Part shown: in pieces, positions 12,548 to 21,956 of the stretch
How the letters are laid out: every line of letters begins with the position of its first letter
Position numbering within the stretch: position 1 is the stretch's first letter
Virus record (IMG/VR): IMGVR_UViG_3300032163_000033
Span: 1 to 42,621 of that record
Length of the DNA: 42,621 bases
Strand: one strand, 5' to 3'
Origin: a virus
Notes under the pieces: model-generated
What the model was told of the DNA's origin: nothing
The model's input: the letters and a program-made list of their open reading frames with translations, nothing else
Databases searched by the model: none
Translations under genes and position numbers: made by a program

Positions 12548-14909
12548 TATCAAGAAAAAGAAACTCACCGACAGTGAAATAAAGGCGATGGTGGAAAAAG
12601 AACTTCAGGGTTCTATGGGATATCAGTCTTCTGAACTCGCCACACAACGCGCCAGGGCTATGGATCGTTACTTGGGTGAGCCTATTGGCACTGAAATGGA
12701 AGGCCGCTCTCAAGTCCACACTAGGGACGTGATGGAAATCATCGAGTGGATACTGCCATCCCTGATAAAAGTCTTTGCATCTACTGAAAAAGCGGTTGAA
12801 TTCGTACCCGTGGGTCCTGAAGATGAAGAAAAAGCCCTTCAGGAAGGTCTTTATCTGAACCATGTCTTTTATCAAGAAAACGATGGTTTTTTAGTCCTCT
12901 ATTCTTGGTTTAAAGACGCCCTTTTATCGAAAAACGGCATTATCAAAGTCTATGCGGAAGATAATGAAAAAACATCAAGGGAAAGCTATTTCGATCTTCT
13001 TGATCCAGAATTTCAAGCCCTAAGCTCCGATGAAGAGCTGGAGTTAATAGAACACTCCACAGAAACAAAGATGATTAAGCTAGATGATTCTGGGCAGTCC
13101 ATTCCTGTTGTTCTGCATGATGCGAAATTCATGAGAACCACAAGCAAAGTCTCTTACAAGGTTTCTGTCGTCCCACCGGAAGAATTTTCTATCTCAACGG
13201 ATGCCCAGTCTATTGATGCTTCAAAAGCAAGATTTTGTGCTCATACAACTGTTATGACGGTTTCTGATGTCAGATCGATGGGTTACAGTGACAAAGATAT
13301 TCAGGAAATGGATTTTCAGCCAAATCCCAAAGAATTAACCCTTGAAACAATCAGCCGCAAAAATCTAACGGATGAATACACCGTAGCAGAGGATATTTCC
13401 AACATTTCTCAGCAACGGATTAGAATGAATGAATGTTATATGTACGTCGATAGGGACGGCGATGGAATATCGGAATTAGTGAAGATTCTTTACTCAAAGA
13501 ACTTCATTGATGTGGAAGATATAGAATATCATCCGATTATAGCTATTTCTCCCGTTATCCTAACGCATAAGTTCTTTGGTTTATCTATTGCCGATTTTAT
13601 CGGTGATATTCAGGAAATCAGAACGCATCTTTTTCGTTCTTACATGGATAACATTAATCAAACGATTAATGGCACAACCTACTATGATGAAAACCGGGTT
13701 AATGTGGATGATATGCTAAGCTCCACCCCTTTTGGTATTCGAGCAGTAGACGGAAGCCCTGGAGACGCCGTTTTCCACGTCCCACCACACGGGCTACCGC
13801 CGGATGCGTTTTCTTTGAATGACTTCCTTGATAAGATGATTAATAACCGAGTAGGTGATTTTAGAACCCCGCTCGATCCAAATGTCTTAGCCACCGCTCA
13901 AACCGGGGCGATGTTATCCGCCATTAACGAGGCGCGATCAAAAGTTGAAATGATCGCCAGAATTTTCGGCGAGGTCGGGGTTAAACAGCTTTTCAGAACC
14001 CTGCATCACCTTGTTCGGACTTATTCAAACAAAGAACAAGTTGTTAAATTACGAAACAAATGGGTTCCTGTTGATCCCAGGGAGTGGAGGGAAAGGAATA
14101 ATCTTGTCGTCCGCGTAGGTCTTGGTACCCAGAATAAAGCCGAGAATGTCGCTAACATGAACCAACTTTTGCAAACACAGATGGGATTAATACAGGCGGG
14201 TATTCCTATTCTGGTACCAAATAATATCTACAATACCGCAAGGGAACTTGTTGAACACATGGGCTATCATGCCGAACACTTCTTCACATCACCAGACATG
14301 ATCCCGCCAAAACCACCACAACAAGACCCGAACGATAAACTAATTCAAGCACAGATTCAAATTGAATCCGGGAAGCTACAGGTTGAAAGAGAAAAGGCCG
14401 CTCTTGCCCAAAACTCTAAAATGTCAGAGATGCAGTTAAAAGCCAAAGAAATGGAGATTAAGCAATCCAATGAAATATCAAAAGCAAACCTTGAGCGCTT
14501 AAGGGCAGAACTTGAAAGAGCAAAAGTTTTCTACGACACCCAAAAGAAGGATGTTGAGACAACATTAAAAAACAAAGAAATCAATTTAGATGCAGAATAT
14601 AAACAAGTCGAGCAAACGTTAAGAGCGCAAGAAATAGCAACTAAAAATCTTCTTGAAGAATACAAGCTTGAGCTAAATGCTCAAATAGAAATATTAAAAA
14701 TATCTACAAAGAATGATGAGACATCAAAAAACATTAATGAACTCATGGCTAAATTCGCCGATATTGAGACAAAAATGGATTCAGGCCCAGAAAGTATGGA
14801 TATTTCTTATGACGATTCAGGAAGAATAACAAGCCTTGGGAACAAGAAAATTAAGCGTGACATTAACGGCAGGCCGGTGAAGATTGAAACAGATAGAACT
14901 AGAAAATAA
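12540..14909 (+). CDS. Portal protein (P22-type)
   Basis: 789 aa. The N-terminus reads RYLGEPIGTEMEGRSQV, RDVMEIIEWILPSLIKVF, VEFVPVGPEDEE and YSWFKDALLSKNGI, the pattern of P22-like portals of short-tailed phages. The portal forms the dodecameric ring that docks TerL and the tail. Residues about 590-740 are a long charged coiled coil (LQVEREKAALAQNSKMSEMQ and onward), a C-terminal extension like the P22 barrel. The DNA is AT-richer at the 3' end. Overlaps NeuB (8 bases) and the next gene (26 bases). Confidence 0.9.
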   Translation: MPDIKKKKLTDSEIKAMVEKELQGSMGYQSSELATQRARAMDRYLGEPIGTEMEGRSQVHTRDVMEIIEWILPSLIKVFASTEKAVEFVPVGPEDEEKALQEGLYLNHVFYQENDGFLVLYSWFKDALLSKNGIIKVYAEDNEKTSRESYFDLLDPEFQALSSDEELELIEHSTETKMIKLDDSGQSIPVVLHDAKFMRTTSKVSYKVSVVPPEEFSISTDAQSIDASKARFCAHTTVMTVSDVRSMGYSDKDIQEMDFQPNPKELTLETISRKNLTDEYTVAEDISNISQQRIRMNECYMYVDRDGDGISELVKILYSKNFIDVEDIEYHPIIAISPVILTHKFFGLSIADFIGDIQEIRTHLFRSYMDNINQTINGTTYYDENRVNVDDMLSSTPFGIRAVDGSPGDAVFHVPPHGLPPDAFSLNDFLDKMINNRVGDFRTPLDPNVLATAQTGAMLSAINEARSKVEMIARIFGEVGVKQLFRTLHHLVRTYSNKEQVVKLRNKWVPVDPREWRERNNLVVRVGLGTQNKAENVANMNQLLQTQMGLIQAGIPILVPNNIYNTARELVEHMGYHAEHFFTSPDMIPPKPPQQDPNDKLIQAQIQIESGKLQVEREKAALAQNSKMSEMQLKAKEMEIKQSNEISKANLERLRAELERAKVFYDTQKKDVETTLKNKEINLDAEYKQVEQTLRAQEIATKNLLEEYKLELNAQIEILKISTKNDETSKNINELMAKFADIETKMDSGPESMDISYDDSGRITSLGNKKIKRDINGRPVKIETDRTRK

Positions 14910-15759
14910 AGAAAATAAACAGTTAGAAAATAAAGACAAACAAAACTGGGAAGTCAAATACCCAAGCATAGGCCTAACCCTTAGCTGTGTAATTAACACA
15001 GATAAGGATAAGATAAGAAACAATATTATTGAGAACATTCAAAGAACACACCCTAGAGTGTGGCCGCATAAAGAACAAGATACCGAGGTTATTATATGCG
15101 CCGGTGGTTCTTCTTTGTTGGATCATTTCGATGAAATACATAAGAAGCAACAAGACGGCGGTAAAGTCATTGCTCTTGCCAACACAGCCCATATTTTAGT
15201 TGAAAACGGAATAAGGCCAAACGCTCAAATATTACTAGATGCAAAACCGCGTAATGCTGAGTTCGTCGTGAACGGTATTGAGACAGTTTGCTTTATAGCG
15301 TCTCAATGTGATCCATCCGTTTTTGAAAAAGCAGAAAAGACAGGGAATAAAATATATCTATATCATGCAGTTAATAACGATGCTGAATTCAGTTATATCA
15401 ATGATGTTGAAAACGCTTGGATACCTATCCAAGGCGGTAACACTATCACTATGCGTGCTATCCGTTTGTTTACTATTCTTGGCTATTCTAATTTCCAAAT
15501 ATACGGCTGGGATTCGTGCATCATGAACGACAGGCACCACGCCTATCCACAACCAGACGCGGACAAGCAAAAAATATTTTGTCTTGAATTAGAGGGTAAG
15601 AAGTTTCAATTAACAGCGTGGATGCTGTCGCAAGGTCTTGAGTTTGTGAATTTTGTTAAGAATTTTTGCATGAAAATAGAATTAAATGTGCATGGTGACG
15701 GTCTCATATCCCACATCATCAAAACCGGTTCATTAAAAGTGAATATAAAAGAGGCTTAA
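14884..15759 (+). CDS. DUF115/MAF-like protein (possible nonulosonate transferase)
   Basis: 291 aa from TTG 14884 with GGTGA upstream. The core EVIICAGGSSLLDHFDEI, VIALANTAHILVENGI, PNAQILLDAKPRN and later IPIQGGNTITMRAIRLF, LGYSNFQIYGWDSC is characteristic of DUF115 (MptE-like). That fold is shared with bacterial motility accessory factors (Maf), which transfer sialic, legionaminic or pseudaminic acid to flagellin. With two NeuB-like genes and an SpsF-like gene, transfer of a nonulosonic acid to a virion or host protein is attractive but unproven. The N-terminal 30 residues are very charged. It sits between portal and tail genes. Confidence 0.68.
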   Translation: MKQIELENKENKQLENKDKQNWEVKYPSIGLTLSCVINTDKDKIRNNIIENIQRTHPRVWPHKEQDTEVIICAGGSSLLDHFDEIHKKQQDGGKVIALANTAHILVENGIRPNAQILLDAKPRNAEFVVNGIETVCFIASQCDPSVFEKAEKTGNKIYLYHAVNNDAEFSYINDVENAWIPIQGGNTITMRAIRLFTILGYSNFQIYGWDSCIMNDRHHAYPQPDADKQKIFCLELEGKKFQLTAWMLSQGLEFVNFVKNFCMKIELNVHGDGLISHIIKTGSLKVNIKEA

Positions 15760-15760
15760 C

Positions 15761-16195
15761 ATGGCTGCAACAGCTTGGGAATTTTATAACAACTTTAAAA
15801 AGGTTATCAGTAGCGGACAGGTCGATCTAACAGGAGCCACTACTAATTTCAAGATGCGATTATTTACATCCGCCTCTAATGCAGCAACGGCAACATTGCT
15901 GACGGCAGGTCAATTGACAGGGGAAGTTAATAGTTCAGCCTACCCAACAAAGGGCCAGCCAATAACAGTGAATTATTCAGTCAAAACGACTACCTCAACC
16001 TATTCATGGACATTTACAACCGTCGTATTCACTGCGTCAGGTACGGCGATAAACCAAGTTAAATACGCTGTTATCGCGACACAGACGGCGTCTATTCTAG
16101 TTTGTTGGTCACAGCTATCAACCGCTGAATTCAATGTTGCTTTAAATGGCACCTTAACCATTTACCCAAATACAACAGTGTTTGAACTTAACTAA
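15761..16195 (+). CDS. Phage structural protein
   Basis: 144 aa, AGAGG before ATG. The opening MAATAWEFYNNFKKVI, then FKMRLFTSASNAATA, LTGEVNSSAYPT and a Thr/Ser-rich beta-strand end, fits a common family of small phage structural proteins (AWxFYxxFK ... LxTSASNAAT). The exact virion position is unknown. It heads a run of beta-rich tail or adhesin genes inserted between portal and scaffold. Confidence 0.65.
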   Translation: MAATAWEFYNNFKKVISSGQVDLTGATTNFKMRLFTSASNAATATLLTAGQLTGEVNSSAYPTKGQPITVNYSVKTTTSTYSWTFTTVVFTASGTAINQVKYAVIATQTASILVCWSQLSTAEFNVALNGTLTIYPNTTVFELN

Positions 16196-16214
16196 AGACT
16201 CATTAAATAATTAA

Positions 16215-17984
16215 ATGGCGGCAATTACATCAACTACCTCGGGGCCGCGCAGTGTAGGCAGCACCTGGGTCGGTGGTATTGCGCCTACTACCGGCGACAC
16301 GGCGATCATCGCTAACGGCCATAATGTAACGGTCGATAGTGCGTGGACTATCGGCACCGGTGCTGGGGCGGCAATAACCGCCGATGCTGGCGGTACCCTG
16401 ACGCTGGACGCGTATGCGGTCACGTGCGACGGCGATGTTTCATTAGCTGGCGATGTAGCACAAGGCGCAGGTAGCACGTTCACGCTCAATGGCAATTACA
16501 ACATCATTTATACAGGTTCATCTGGTACATGGACAATGAATGGTACGTCAGGGAATCGCTGCACGCTGCAAGCGGCTTCAACCTTCGGTTTTGCAATACG
16601 CAGTGCAGCCACTACCACTGCCGTAGTTCTACGCGGAACATACGCGAATATACGGCGGTGGGGTAGGTCAAACGCAATAGACGAGCATGCGACAACCATC
16701 TACTCTAACGGCGTTAAATCGGAAATAGATTTGACTAACTGCCTGGTAACCGACTATTGGCGGTTGCGTTTTGCGATCACATATACCCCATTATCAACCA
16801 GCATATTTAGATTTACTCGGTGCGATTTCAGGAATCCACTGTATACAGATGTAATGGAGTACACGACAGATACACCGCACGATGCCAATACCAGGGGGTT
16901 TTTCGACTGTACTTTTGTTGGTACGGCAGCTAACAATAACGTAGGATTCACGTCAGGGGGGACTACATTCGGTAATAATTTTTACGTGTCTAATTGTGTG
17001 GCTGAGGATGTACATTTTAATAACTCCGGCGGGATGCCGCTACAAATAGACGTATTTGCCAGGAAAAACGCATACACAGGTGGGGTAAATGACATAACAG
17101 TGTCACGGCAAAACAATGGCGGGGCCAGGGTATTTGATTGCATTATTGATGGAGGCAATAGATTAAATCCGCATATGATTTCAGTGTCTGGCGTAGATGG
17201 CACAAACCTTAATACGATTGAGGACAACATAACATTTGGTTATGATGCTGATGCAAATGGAATTTTGTACACAGACTCGGCAATAATCAGACGAAACATA
17301 TCAGTAGGTGGAAGCGGGCCGACTACCGCAGTAGCGGGGACGACTGCAATCGTGATAGAGAGATGCACCCACATACACACAACAAGCGACGTGAGCGCTG
17401 GCCTTGGAATTTCCGAGACATCCGTTTATGGGGCTGGCCTGGTTACGTTTAGAAGTTGCCTAATGTATGGCACGGCAGCCGCTACAGATCGAGGAATACG
17501 CTCTCTCGCTGCATCATGGACACTGGCGTACACTGACTACAATTGTTGGTATAACGTCTCACCAAGTGGTGACGTATACAATAACGTTACGGTAACTGGC
17601 AAAACTGAAAATGTCGATCTCGGGTTTGGTCTATATGACATAACGGCCAGCCCGACCATGTCGAATGTTAACGCAACCCTGGCAACATGGGACACATCGT
17701 TAGGCGGGGCCGGGACAGTCGCTAATGCGTTTGCCGAAGCACTAAAGAAGAACGGGTTTGATAGCGCCGGGTCGGCGGCGACGTTTAACAGCGCATACAC
17801 AAAATCAAACGCCCTCGCATATTTCAGGGCGGCCTTTGCGCCAAACAATGTCACGCTTCAAGCCGCAGGTTTCGGCGGCGAGGACATTGGCGCACTGGCT
17901 GTCATCAACGTGCCACCAATCGGGGCGGTAAACATCAATATTAATTCGCTGGACAACAGATTCGGGAGTATACGTCGTGGCTAG
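16215..17984 (+). CDS. Beta-helix tail spike/fibre-like protein
   Basis: 589 aa. The N-terminal part STWVGGIAPTTGDTAIIANG, HNVTVDSAW resembles the G8-like opening of phage spike proteins; the rest is Asn/Gly/Thr-rich with many short strands, as in right-handed parallel beta-helices that bind or cut surface glycans. No catalytic residues can be assigned. The ATG lacks a Shine-Dalgarno. GC content and codon style are higher than in the portal gene just upstream, suggesting a separate origin. Confidence 0.68.
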   Translation: MAAITSTTSGPRSVGSTWVGGIAPTTGDTAIIANGHNVTVDSAWTIGTGAGAAITADAGGTLTLDAYAVTCDGDVSLAGDVAQGAGSTFTLNGNYNIIYTGSSGTWTMNGTSGNRCTLQAASTFGFAIRSAATTTAVVLRGTYANIRRWGRSNAIDEHATTIYSNGVKSEIDLTNCLVTDYWRLRFAITYTPLSTSIFRFTRCDFRNPLYTDVMEYTTDTPHDANTRGFFDCTFVGTAANNNVGFTSGGTTFGNNFYVSNCVAEDVHFNNSGGMPLQIDVFARKNAYTGGVNDITVSRQNNGGARVFDCIIDGGNRLNPHMISVSGVDGTNLNTIEDNITFGYDADANGILYTDSAIIRRNISVGGSGPTTAVAGTTAIVIERCTHIHTTSDVSAGLGISETSVYGAGLVTFRSCLMYGTAAATDRGIRSLAASWTLAYTDYNCWYNVSPSGDVYNNVTVTGKTENVDLGFGLYDITASPTMSNVNATLATWDTSLGGAGTVANAFAEALKKNGFDSAGSAATFNSAYTKSNALAYFRAAFAPNNVTLQAAGFGGEDIGALAVINVPPIGAVNININSLDNRFGSIRRG

Positions 17985-18537
17985 CCAGCAACCGATCCGC
18001 AAAAACAGAGATTACATATTTTACGCGGCGTTGGTATCGCAGGCGGACACGAAAAAAATGCAGGCCAATCCGACCATTGCGGCTGGTGATTTTAAAGTGT
18101 CAACGGATGGCGGTACGCTGGCCAATATGACGACGTTGCCTGTTGTGACGCCAGCAAGTAGTGTGCTGGTTAAATTTACCGTGGCAGCGGCGGAAATGCT
18201 GGGCGACAACATCGAGATCGTTTGTATTGATGCGGCGGGCGCTCAGTGGTGTGATGCGGTGTTTAGCATTCAGACCATTGACGATGCACCGTGCGTTAGT
18301 ACGGTAGGCAGTGGATCTACCACTACTAGCGTTGTGTCGAGCGCTATGTATCCAGCAGGTGCAGCACTCGATCAATTCAAAGGCCGGATCATTGTGTTTG
18401 ATCAGAACACGACAACGACAGCGCTACGTGGACAAGCTACTGACATTACAGGATCTAGCAATGCTGCCGCGCCCACCTTTACTGTTAGCGCATTATCAAC
18501 CGCACCGGTGTCGGGCGATACGTTTAAGGTGTACTAA
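17977..18537 (+). CDS. Tail/adhesin-associated beta-rich protein
   Basis: 186 aa from GTG 17977 (GGGAG upstream), overlapping the spike gene by 8 bases. The sequence RNRDYIFYAALVSQADTKKM (written here without the first lysine), DFKVSTDGGTLANM and VLVKFTVAAAEMLGD looks like a beta-sandwich structural protein found next to phage tail spikes. No enzyme motif. Role inferred from place and composition. Confidence 0.55.
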   Translation: MASQQPIRKNRDYIFYAALVSQADTKKMQANPTIAAGDFKVSTDGGTLANMTTLPVVTPASSVLVKFTVAAAEMLGDNIEIVCIDAAGAQWCDAVFSIQTIDDAPCVSTVGSGSTTTSVVSSAMYPAGAALDQFKGRIIVFDQNTTTTALRGQATDITGSSNAAAPTFTVSALSTAPVSGDTFKVY

Positions 18538-18539
18538 AA

Positions 18540-18908
18540 ATGTCTCAACGTGTACATGACAGGGTAAAGGAGACGACTACAACCACAGGCGCTGGCAACA
18601 TTGCATTGCTCGGCGCTGTAACGCAATTTCAGTCGTTCTCTAACCGCGCGGATTTTCTGGCAGGCGGCTGGATTTATTACGCCATTGTCGGGCAATCCGG
18701 GAACGAGTGGGAAGTTGGCAAGGGGTATCTTTCTGGTGCTGCCGTACTAGTTCGTTCTGAAGTGTTTGAGTCGAGTAATTCAGACGCATTAGTTTCGTTT
18801 TCTGCCGGTACGAAAGATGTTTTTTCAACGATCCCGTCCGAGCGAATCGAGGAAATATTTACTAAAGGCCAGGCAGTTGCACTAGCAACTGGGCTGGCGA
18901 TGCCATGA
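18540..18908 (+). CDS. Conserved phage structural protein
   Basis: 122 aa, AAGGTG upstream. The stretches RVKETTTTTGAGNIALLGA, YYAIVGQSGNEWEVGKGY, FESSNSDALVSFSAGTKDVF and STIPSERI match a very common small phage protein family that sits among tail or decoration genes. Molecular role unknown. Confidence 0.7.
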   Translation: MSQRVHDRVKETTTTTGAGNIALLGAVTQFQSFSNRADFLAGGWIYYAIVGQSGNEWEVGKGYLSGAAVLVRSEVFESSNSDALVSFSAGTKDVFSTIPSERIEEIFTKGQAVALATGLAMP

Positions 18909-18918
18909 GGGTTGAATA

Positions 18919-19911
18919 ATGTCAGCTAATACCGATCCAATTTACAGCGTAGTGCCACGAACAGAATGGGCGGCCGTGCTGACTAGCGCAGCAGCAGACT
19001 ACACCGGATACTCAAATCTCAATTCCGAGATATTCGGTGGGGATGAAAATGGTGGATTTTTGAAATCGATCCGCTGTAAGGCGCTCGGGACAAACATAGC
19101 CACAGTATTGCGTATTTATATCAACAATGGACTCAGTAACCAGCAGATTATTACCACGTCCGGCGCACCTACCGGCACACCGTCGGCGTCTGGCGGGACG
19201 TTAGCAACAGGGACCGACAATCGCGCAAAAATAGTCGCTGTCGGTGAAGGTGGCGACGTTGGCGTCGTCAGCACGGAAAGCGCTGCTGTTTCTTCAACAG
19301 GACCCAGCGCGTCCATTTTGTGGAGCTGGACCGCGCCGTCAGGGCATAATGTGTCGGCGTATCGTGTGCATGTTGCGGTGGCCACTAACATGCAGGCAGA
19401 ATATTTCTGGGCTCCGCAGTCCACGATCACTGCGTCGCAATCGGGTACTACGATGACCGTTACCGCTATTGTGTCAGCGCCGGACACGCGCATCTGTAAC
19501 GCGTTGGGCATCGGCACTGTGTTCGCCAGCGGCATTACAGCGGGGACGTACATTGTGAAACAATTAACCAGCTCCGAGGCTGACAGTTCGCTGGGACGAA
19601 CAGGAACCTATACACTCAGCGCCAGCGCAACAGTCGGCAGCACGAGTTGTGTTACAGACTCGCTGAAATACGAACAGCTTTCTCCTGCGCATTCGATGGT
19701 GGCTAGTTTTGATGGGCAGCCGACGAAAAACAACAATTATTTTTATGGTGAAGTATCACTACCTGCAACAACAGCCAGCGCTACTAGTGCAACGCCAGAT
19801 ATTGAGTACGCCATGGGTATTGGCATAGACCCAGGGTTTGAGGTGTACGTCGGACTTGGTACCACTGTGGCGGCGGGTTGGCATATTGCAGGCATCGGTG
19901 GGGGTTATTAG
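18919..19911 (+). CDS. Phage structural protein with inserted central domain
   Basis: 330 aa, GAGGG upstream. The N-terminal part (TDPIYSVVPRTEWAAVLTSA ... CKALGTNIATVLRIYINNG) and the C-terminal part (EVSLPATTASATSA, DIEYAMGIGIDPGFEVYVGL, GTTVAAGWHI) resemble a common 150-aa phage structural family. About 170 residues of Thr/Ser/Gly-rich Ig or FN3-like sequence are inserted between them. Probably a virion surface or tail decoration protein. Confidence 0.6.
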   Translation: MSANTDPIYSVVPRTEWAAVLTSAAADYTGYSNLNSEIFGGDENGGFLKSIRCKALGTNIATVLRIYINNGLSNQQIITTSGAPTGTPSASGGTLATGTDNRAKIVAVGEGGDVGVVSTESAAVSSTGPSASILWSWTAPSGHNVSAYRVHVAVATNMQAEYFWAPQSTITASQSGTTMTVTAIVSAPDTRICNALGIGTVFASGITAGTYIVKQLTSSEADSSLGRTGTYTLSASATVGSTSCVTDSLKYEQLSPAHSMVASFDGQPTKNNNYFYGEVSLPATTASATSATPDIEYAMGIGIDPGFEVYVGLGTTVAAGWHIAGIGGGY

Positions 19912-20856
19912 GTGCTGGATTTATCACACCTACCAACGGGCACAGGCCCGGTGGCTGTGCAGGAATTCTTTGGTCAAGCCACAGTTCTTGGCGCTAGCTA
20001 CCAAACCTGGGTGAAGCCGCGTGGTAAAACCATGTGCAGCATCCTCCTGTCGGGAAAAGGCGGTAACGGCGGCACCGGTGTCATTGGCGCTACTTCAACA
20101 GCGGCCGGTGGTGGTGGTGGTGGATCAGGCGGACAAACCAGCCTGACCATGCCACTGGCGTTATTGCCCGATGTTTTATATTTGTCATTAGCAGGTCAAT
20201 CAGCAACAACTACGCTGGCAAGTACAATCAGTATACAACCGAGTTTAACGGCAGGTGGTGCTGCACCTGTCGCTAACAATGTATTGATGATCGCCAATGG
20301 CGGCGGTAACGGCGGCAACGCGTCTGGCGCAACGGCCGGAACTGCTGGTACTGCCGGAGCCATTGCTACGGTGACTACTATGCCACTTGGCTGGCAATGG
20401 GCGAATCTATCACTGGCGGGACAAGCGGGCATTGCGGGCGGGGGAGTTAGCGCCGGGGCTGCGCTCACGTTACCATTAACCGGATTGACTATTACCGGCG
20501 GTACCGGCGGCGCTGGTATCAGTTCAACAGGCACTCCAGGTGCGGCCGGTGGCGCCATCACAGGCGCTGGGCTGCTACCCTCTTCACCAGGCGGAATTGG
20601 CGGGGCGGCTGCAACGACACCACCAACAAATGGTGGTGCGGGATTCAATCCAATCCCGAAGTTAAGATATTTCTACGGTGGTACCGGCGGCGGGTCGACA
20701 CACGCGGATGCTACCGGCGCGGGTGCCGTGCAGGCGTCCGGCGGTAATGGCGCACCCGGAAGTGGTGGTGGCGGTATGGGTGGCGCGCTTACTGGGTCTA
20801 CCGCGGGCGCAGTCGGACAAGGCGGGGTTGCGTACTGCTTAATTGTTTGTTGGTAA
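19912..20856 (+). CDS. Glycine-rich tail adhesin-like protein
   Basis: 314 aa from GTG 19912 with GGTGGGGG upstream. After YQTWVKPRGKTMCSILLSG there are many Gly clusters (GGGGGGSGG, GGNGGNASG, GGTGGG), ending GQGGVAYCLIVCW. Such glycine-rich repeats form the polyglycine-helix sandwich of phage receptor-binding tips (as in T-even gp38-type adhesins). I infer a host-recognition role; no chaperone gene is recognised nearby. Confidence 0.65.
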   Translation: MLDLSHLPTGTGPVAVQEFFGQATVLGASYQTWVKPRGKTMCSILLSGKGGNGGTGVIGATSTAAGGGGGGSGGQTSLTMPLALLPDVLYLSLAGQSATTTLASTISIQPSLTAGGAAPVANNVLMIANGGGNGGNASGATAGTAGTAGAIATVTTMPLGWQWANLSLAGQAGIAGGGVSAGAALTLPLTGLTITGGTGGAGISSTGTPGAAGGAITGAGLLPSSPGGIGGAAATTPPTNGGAGFNPIPKLRYFYGGTGGGSTHADATGAGAVQASGGNGAPGSGGGGMGGALTGSTAGAVGQGGVAYCLIVCW

Positions 20857-20859
20857 TTT

Positions 20860-21696
20860 ATGCTTGGCCATAGCCCTCTATCAACGCTGCCTCTAGGTGC
20901 TGTACCCGCAGAGGCAACAGCGCCTCGAACGGTCGGTGTACTTACACAACCCGCGTCATTCCGTCGGCCGATGCGGCGGTATGGGTCTTTTCTTGCCAGA
21001 TCTAATAACAATATAGTAAAAGCTGTTCCTTCCACAACGATAAGATTAACGACCTTTATACCCGTTGGCACGGTATCGTCAACAAGCTCCATAGTAAAAG
21101 CTGTTCCTTCCACAACGTTGAAGCTAACAACGTTCGTTCCCGTGGGGACGGTTGCTATCCCTGGTGTTATTGTGAAGGCTATTCCTTCCACAACATTAAG
21201 ATTGTTAACTTTTTCGCCTGTCTTTGTAAAGACTATTAGCAAGGCAATACCTTCAGCTACTTTAAGGTTGACCTCTTTCGCCCCTGTTGGAGTTGTTGCA
21301 ATAGCAGGGCAAATAACAAAAGCCGTTCCATCTGGTTATTTAATGTTTACTGCTTTTGCACCGCAGTTTATAAATACCGGCACAACGACTACAACAACAG
21401 TGACCAGGCCAGCCGCCGGTGGTGGAATAAGACACCGACCACAACGGCTTGTAATTATCGGCAAGAAAAGATATCGGGTCGATAGTTATGATCAAGAAAT
21501 GTATTTGCTCAGAAAATACCTTAAAGAGCAAAACGAGTTATTAGATGAAGAAGTTAACAGGAAAGAGAATAAAAAGGTAACTGTAAGACTTCTAAAGAGC
21601 AAGATTGAATTAACTGAAACAAGAATGACAAGGGTGAGTGAGCAATGGAGAATCAATCAGGAAAACGAAGACATTATGCTGATGTTGGTGGCATAA
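20860..21696 (+). CDS. Repeat-containing tail-associated protein
   Basis: 278 aa. The start MLGHSPLSTLPLGA is a type seen on phage tail-associated proteins. Residues about 50-170 contain five copies of a roughly 25-30 residue repeat (I-V-K-A-V/I-P-S-T-T-L-R-L-x-x-F-x-P-V). A Thr-rich linker and a charged C-terminal coiled coil (MYLLRKYLKEQNELLDEEV...) follow. The C-terminal part has AT-rich DNA like the portal gene, while the first part is like the adhesin block, so this gene may span the block's border. Overlaps the next gene by 52 bases. Confidence 0.6.
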   Translation: MLGHSPLSTLPLGAVPAEATAPRTVGVLTQPASFRRPMRRYGSFLARSNNNIVKAVPSTTIRLTTFIPVGTVSSTSSIVKAVPSTTLKLTTFVPVGTVAIPGVIVKAIPSTTLRLLTFSPVFVKTISKAIPSATLRLTSFAPVGVVAIAGQITKAVPSGYLMFTAFAPQFINTGTTTTTTVTRPAAGGGIRHRPQRLVIIGKKRYRVDSYDQEMYLLRKYLKEQNELLDEEVNRKENKKVTVRLLKSKIELTETRMTRVSEQWRINQENEDIMLMLVA

Positions 21697-21956
21697 CAGA
21701 ATTTGAATTAATGCAGATTAGGCGTGAGGGGAACGTCTCTGAAGAACATTTAAAATCGCTTAGTGGCTATTTTGAGAAGATAAGAAAAGTCATTCATGAG
21801 AAATGGGAAATCATTTCAATTTCAGATGATGAAACATCGAAAATATTAAAACATCAATTAACCGCCTTAAATGAACTTGAACGGTTAATGTCTTTAGATG
21901 TTTCAAGGGGCAAACAAGCTTCTAAAAAATTAGAGGATAGATATGCAAACCGATAA
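21645..21956 (+). CDS. Hypothetical protein upstream of scaffold
   Basis: 103 aa, mostly helical and charged (EEHLKSLSGYFEKIRKVIHE; KHQLTALNELERLMSLDVSR). It overlaps the end of the previous gene by 52 bases and the scaffold by 14, so it is probably translated in coupling. Proteins of this size and make-up lie before scaffold genes in related podoviruses, but I do not know a function. Confidence 0.55.
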   Translation: MENQSGKRRHYADVGGITEFELMQIRREGNVSEEHLKSLSGYFEKIRKVIHEKWEIISISDDETSKILKHQLTALNELERLMSLDVSRGKQASKKLEDRYANR

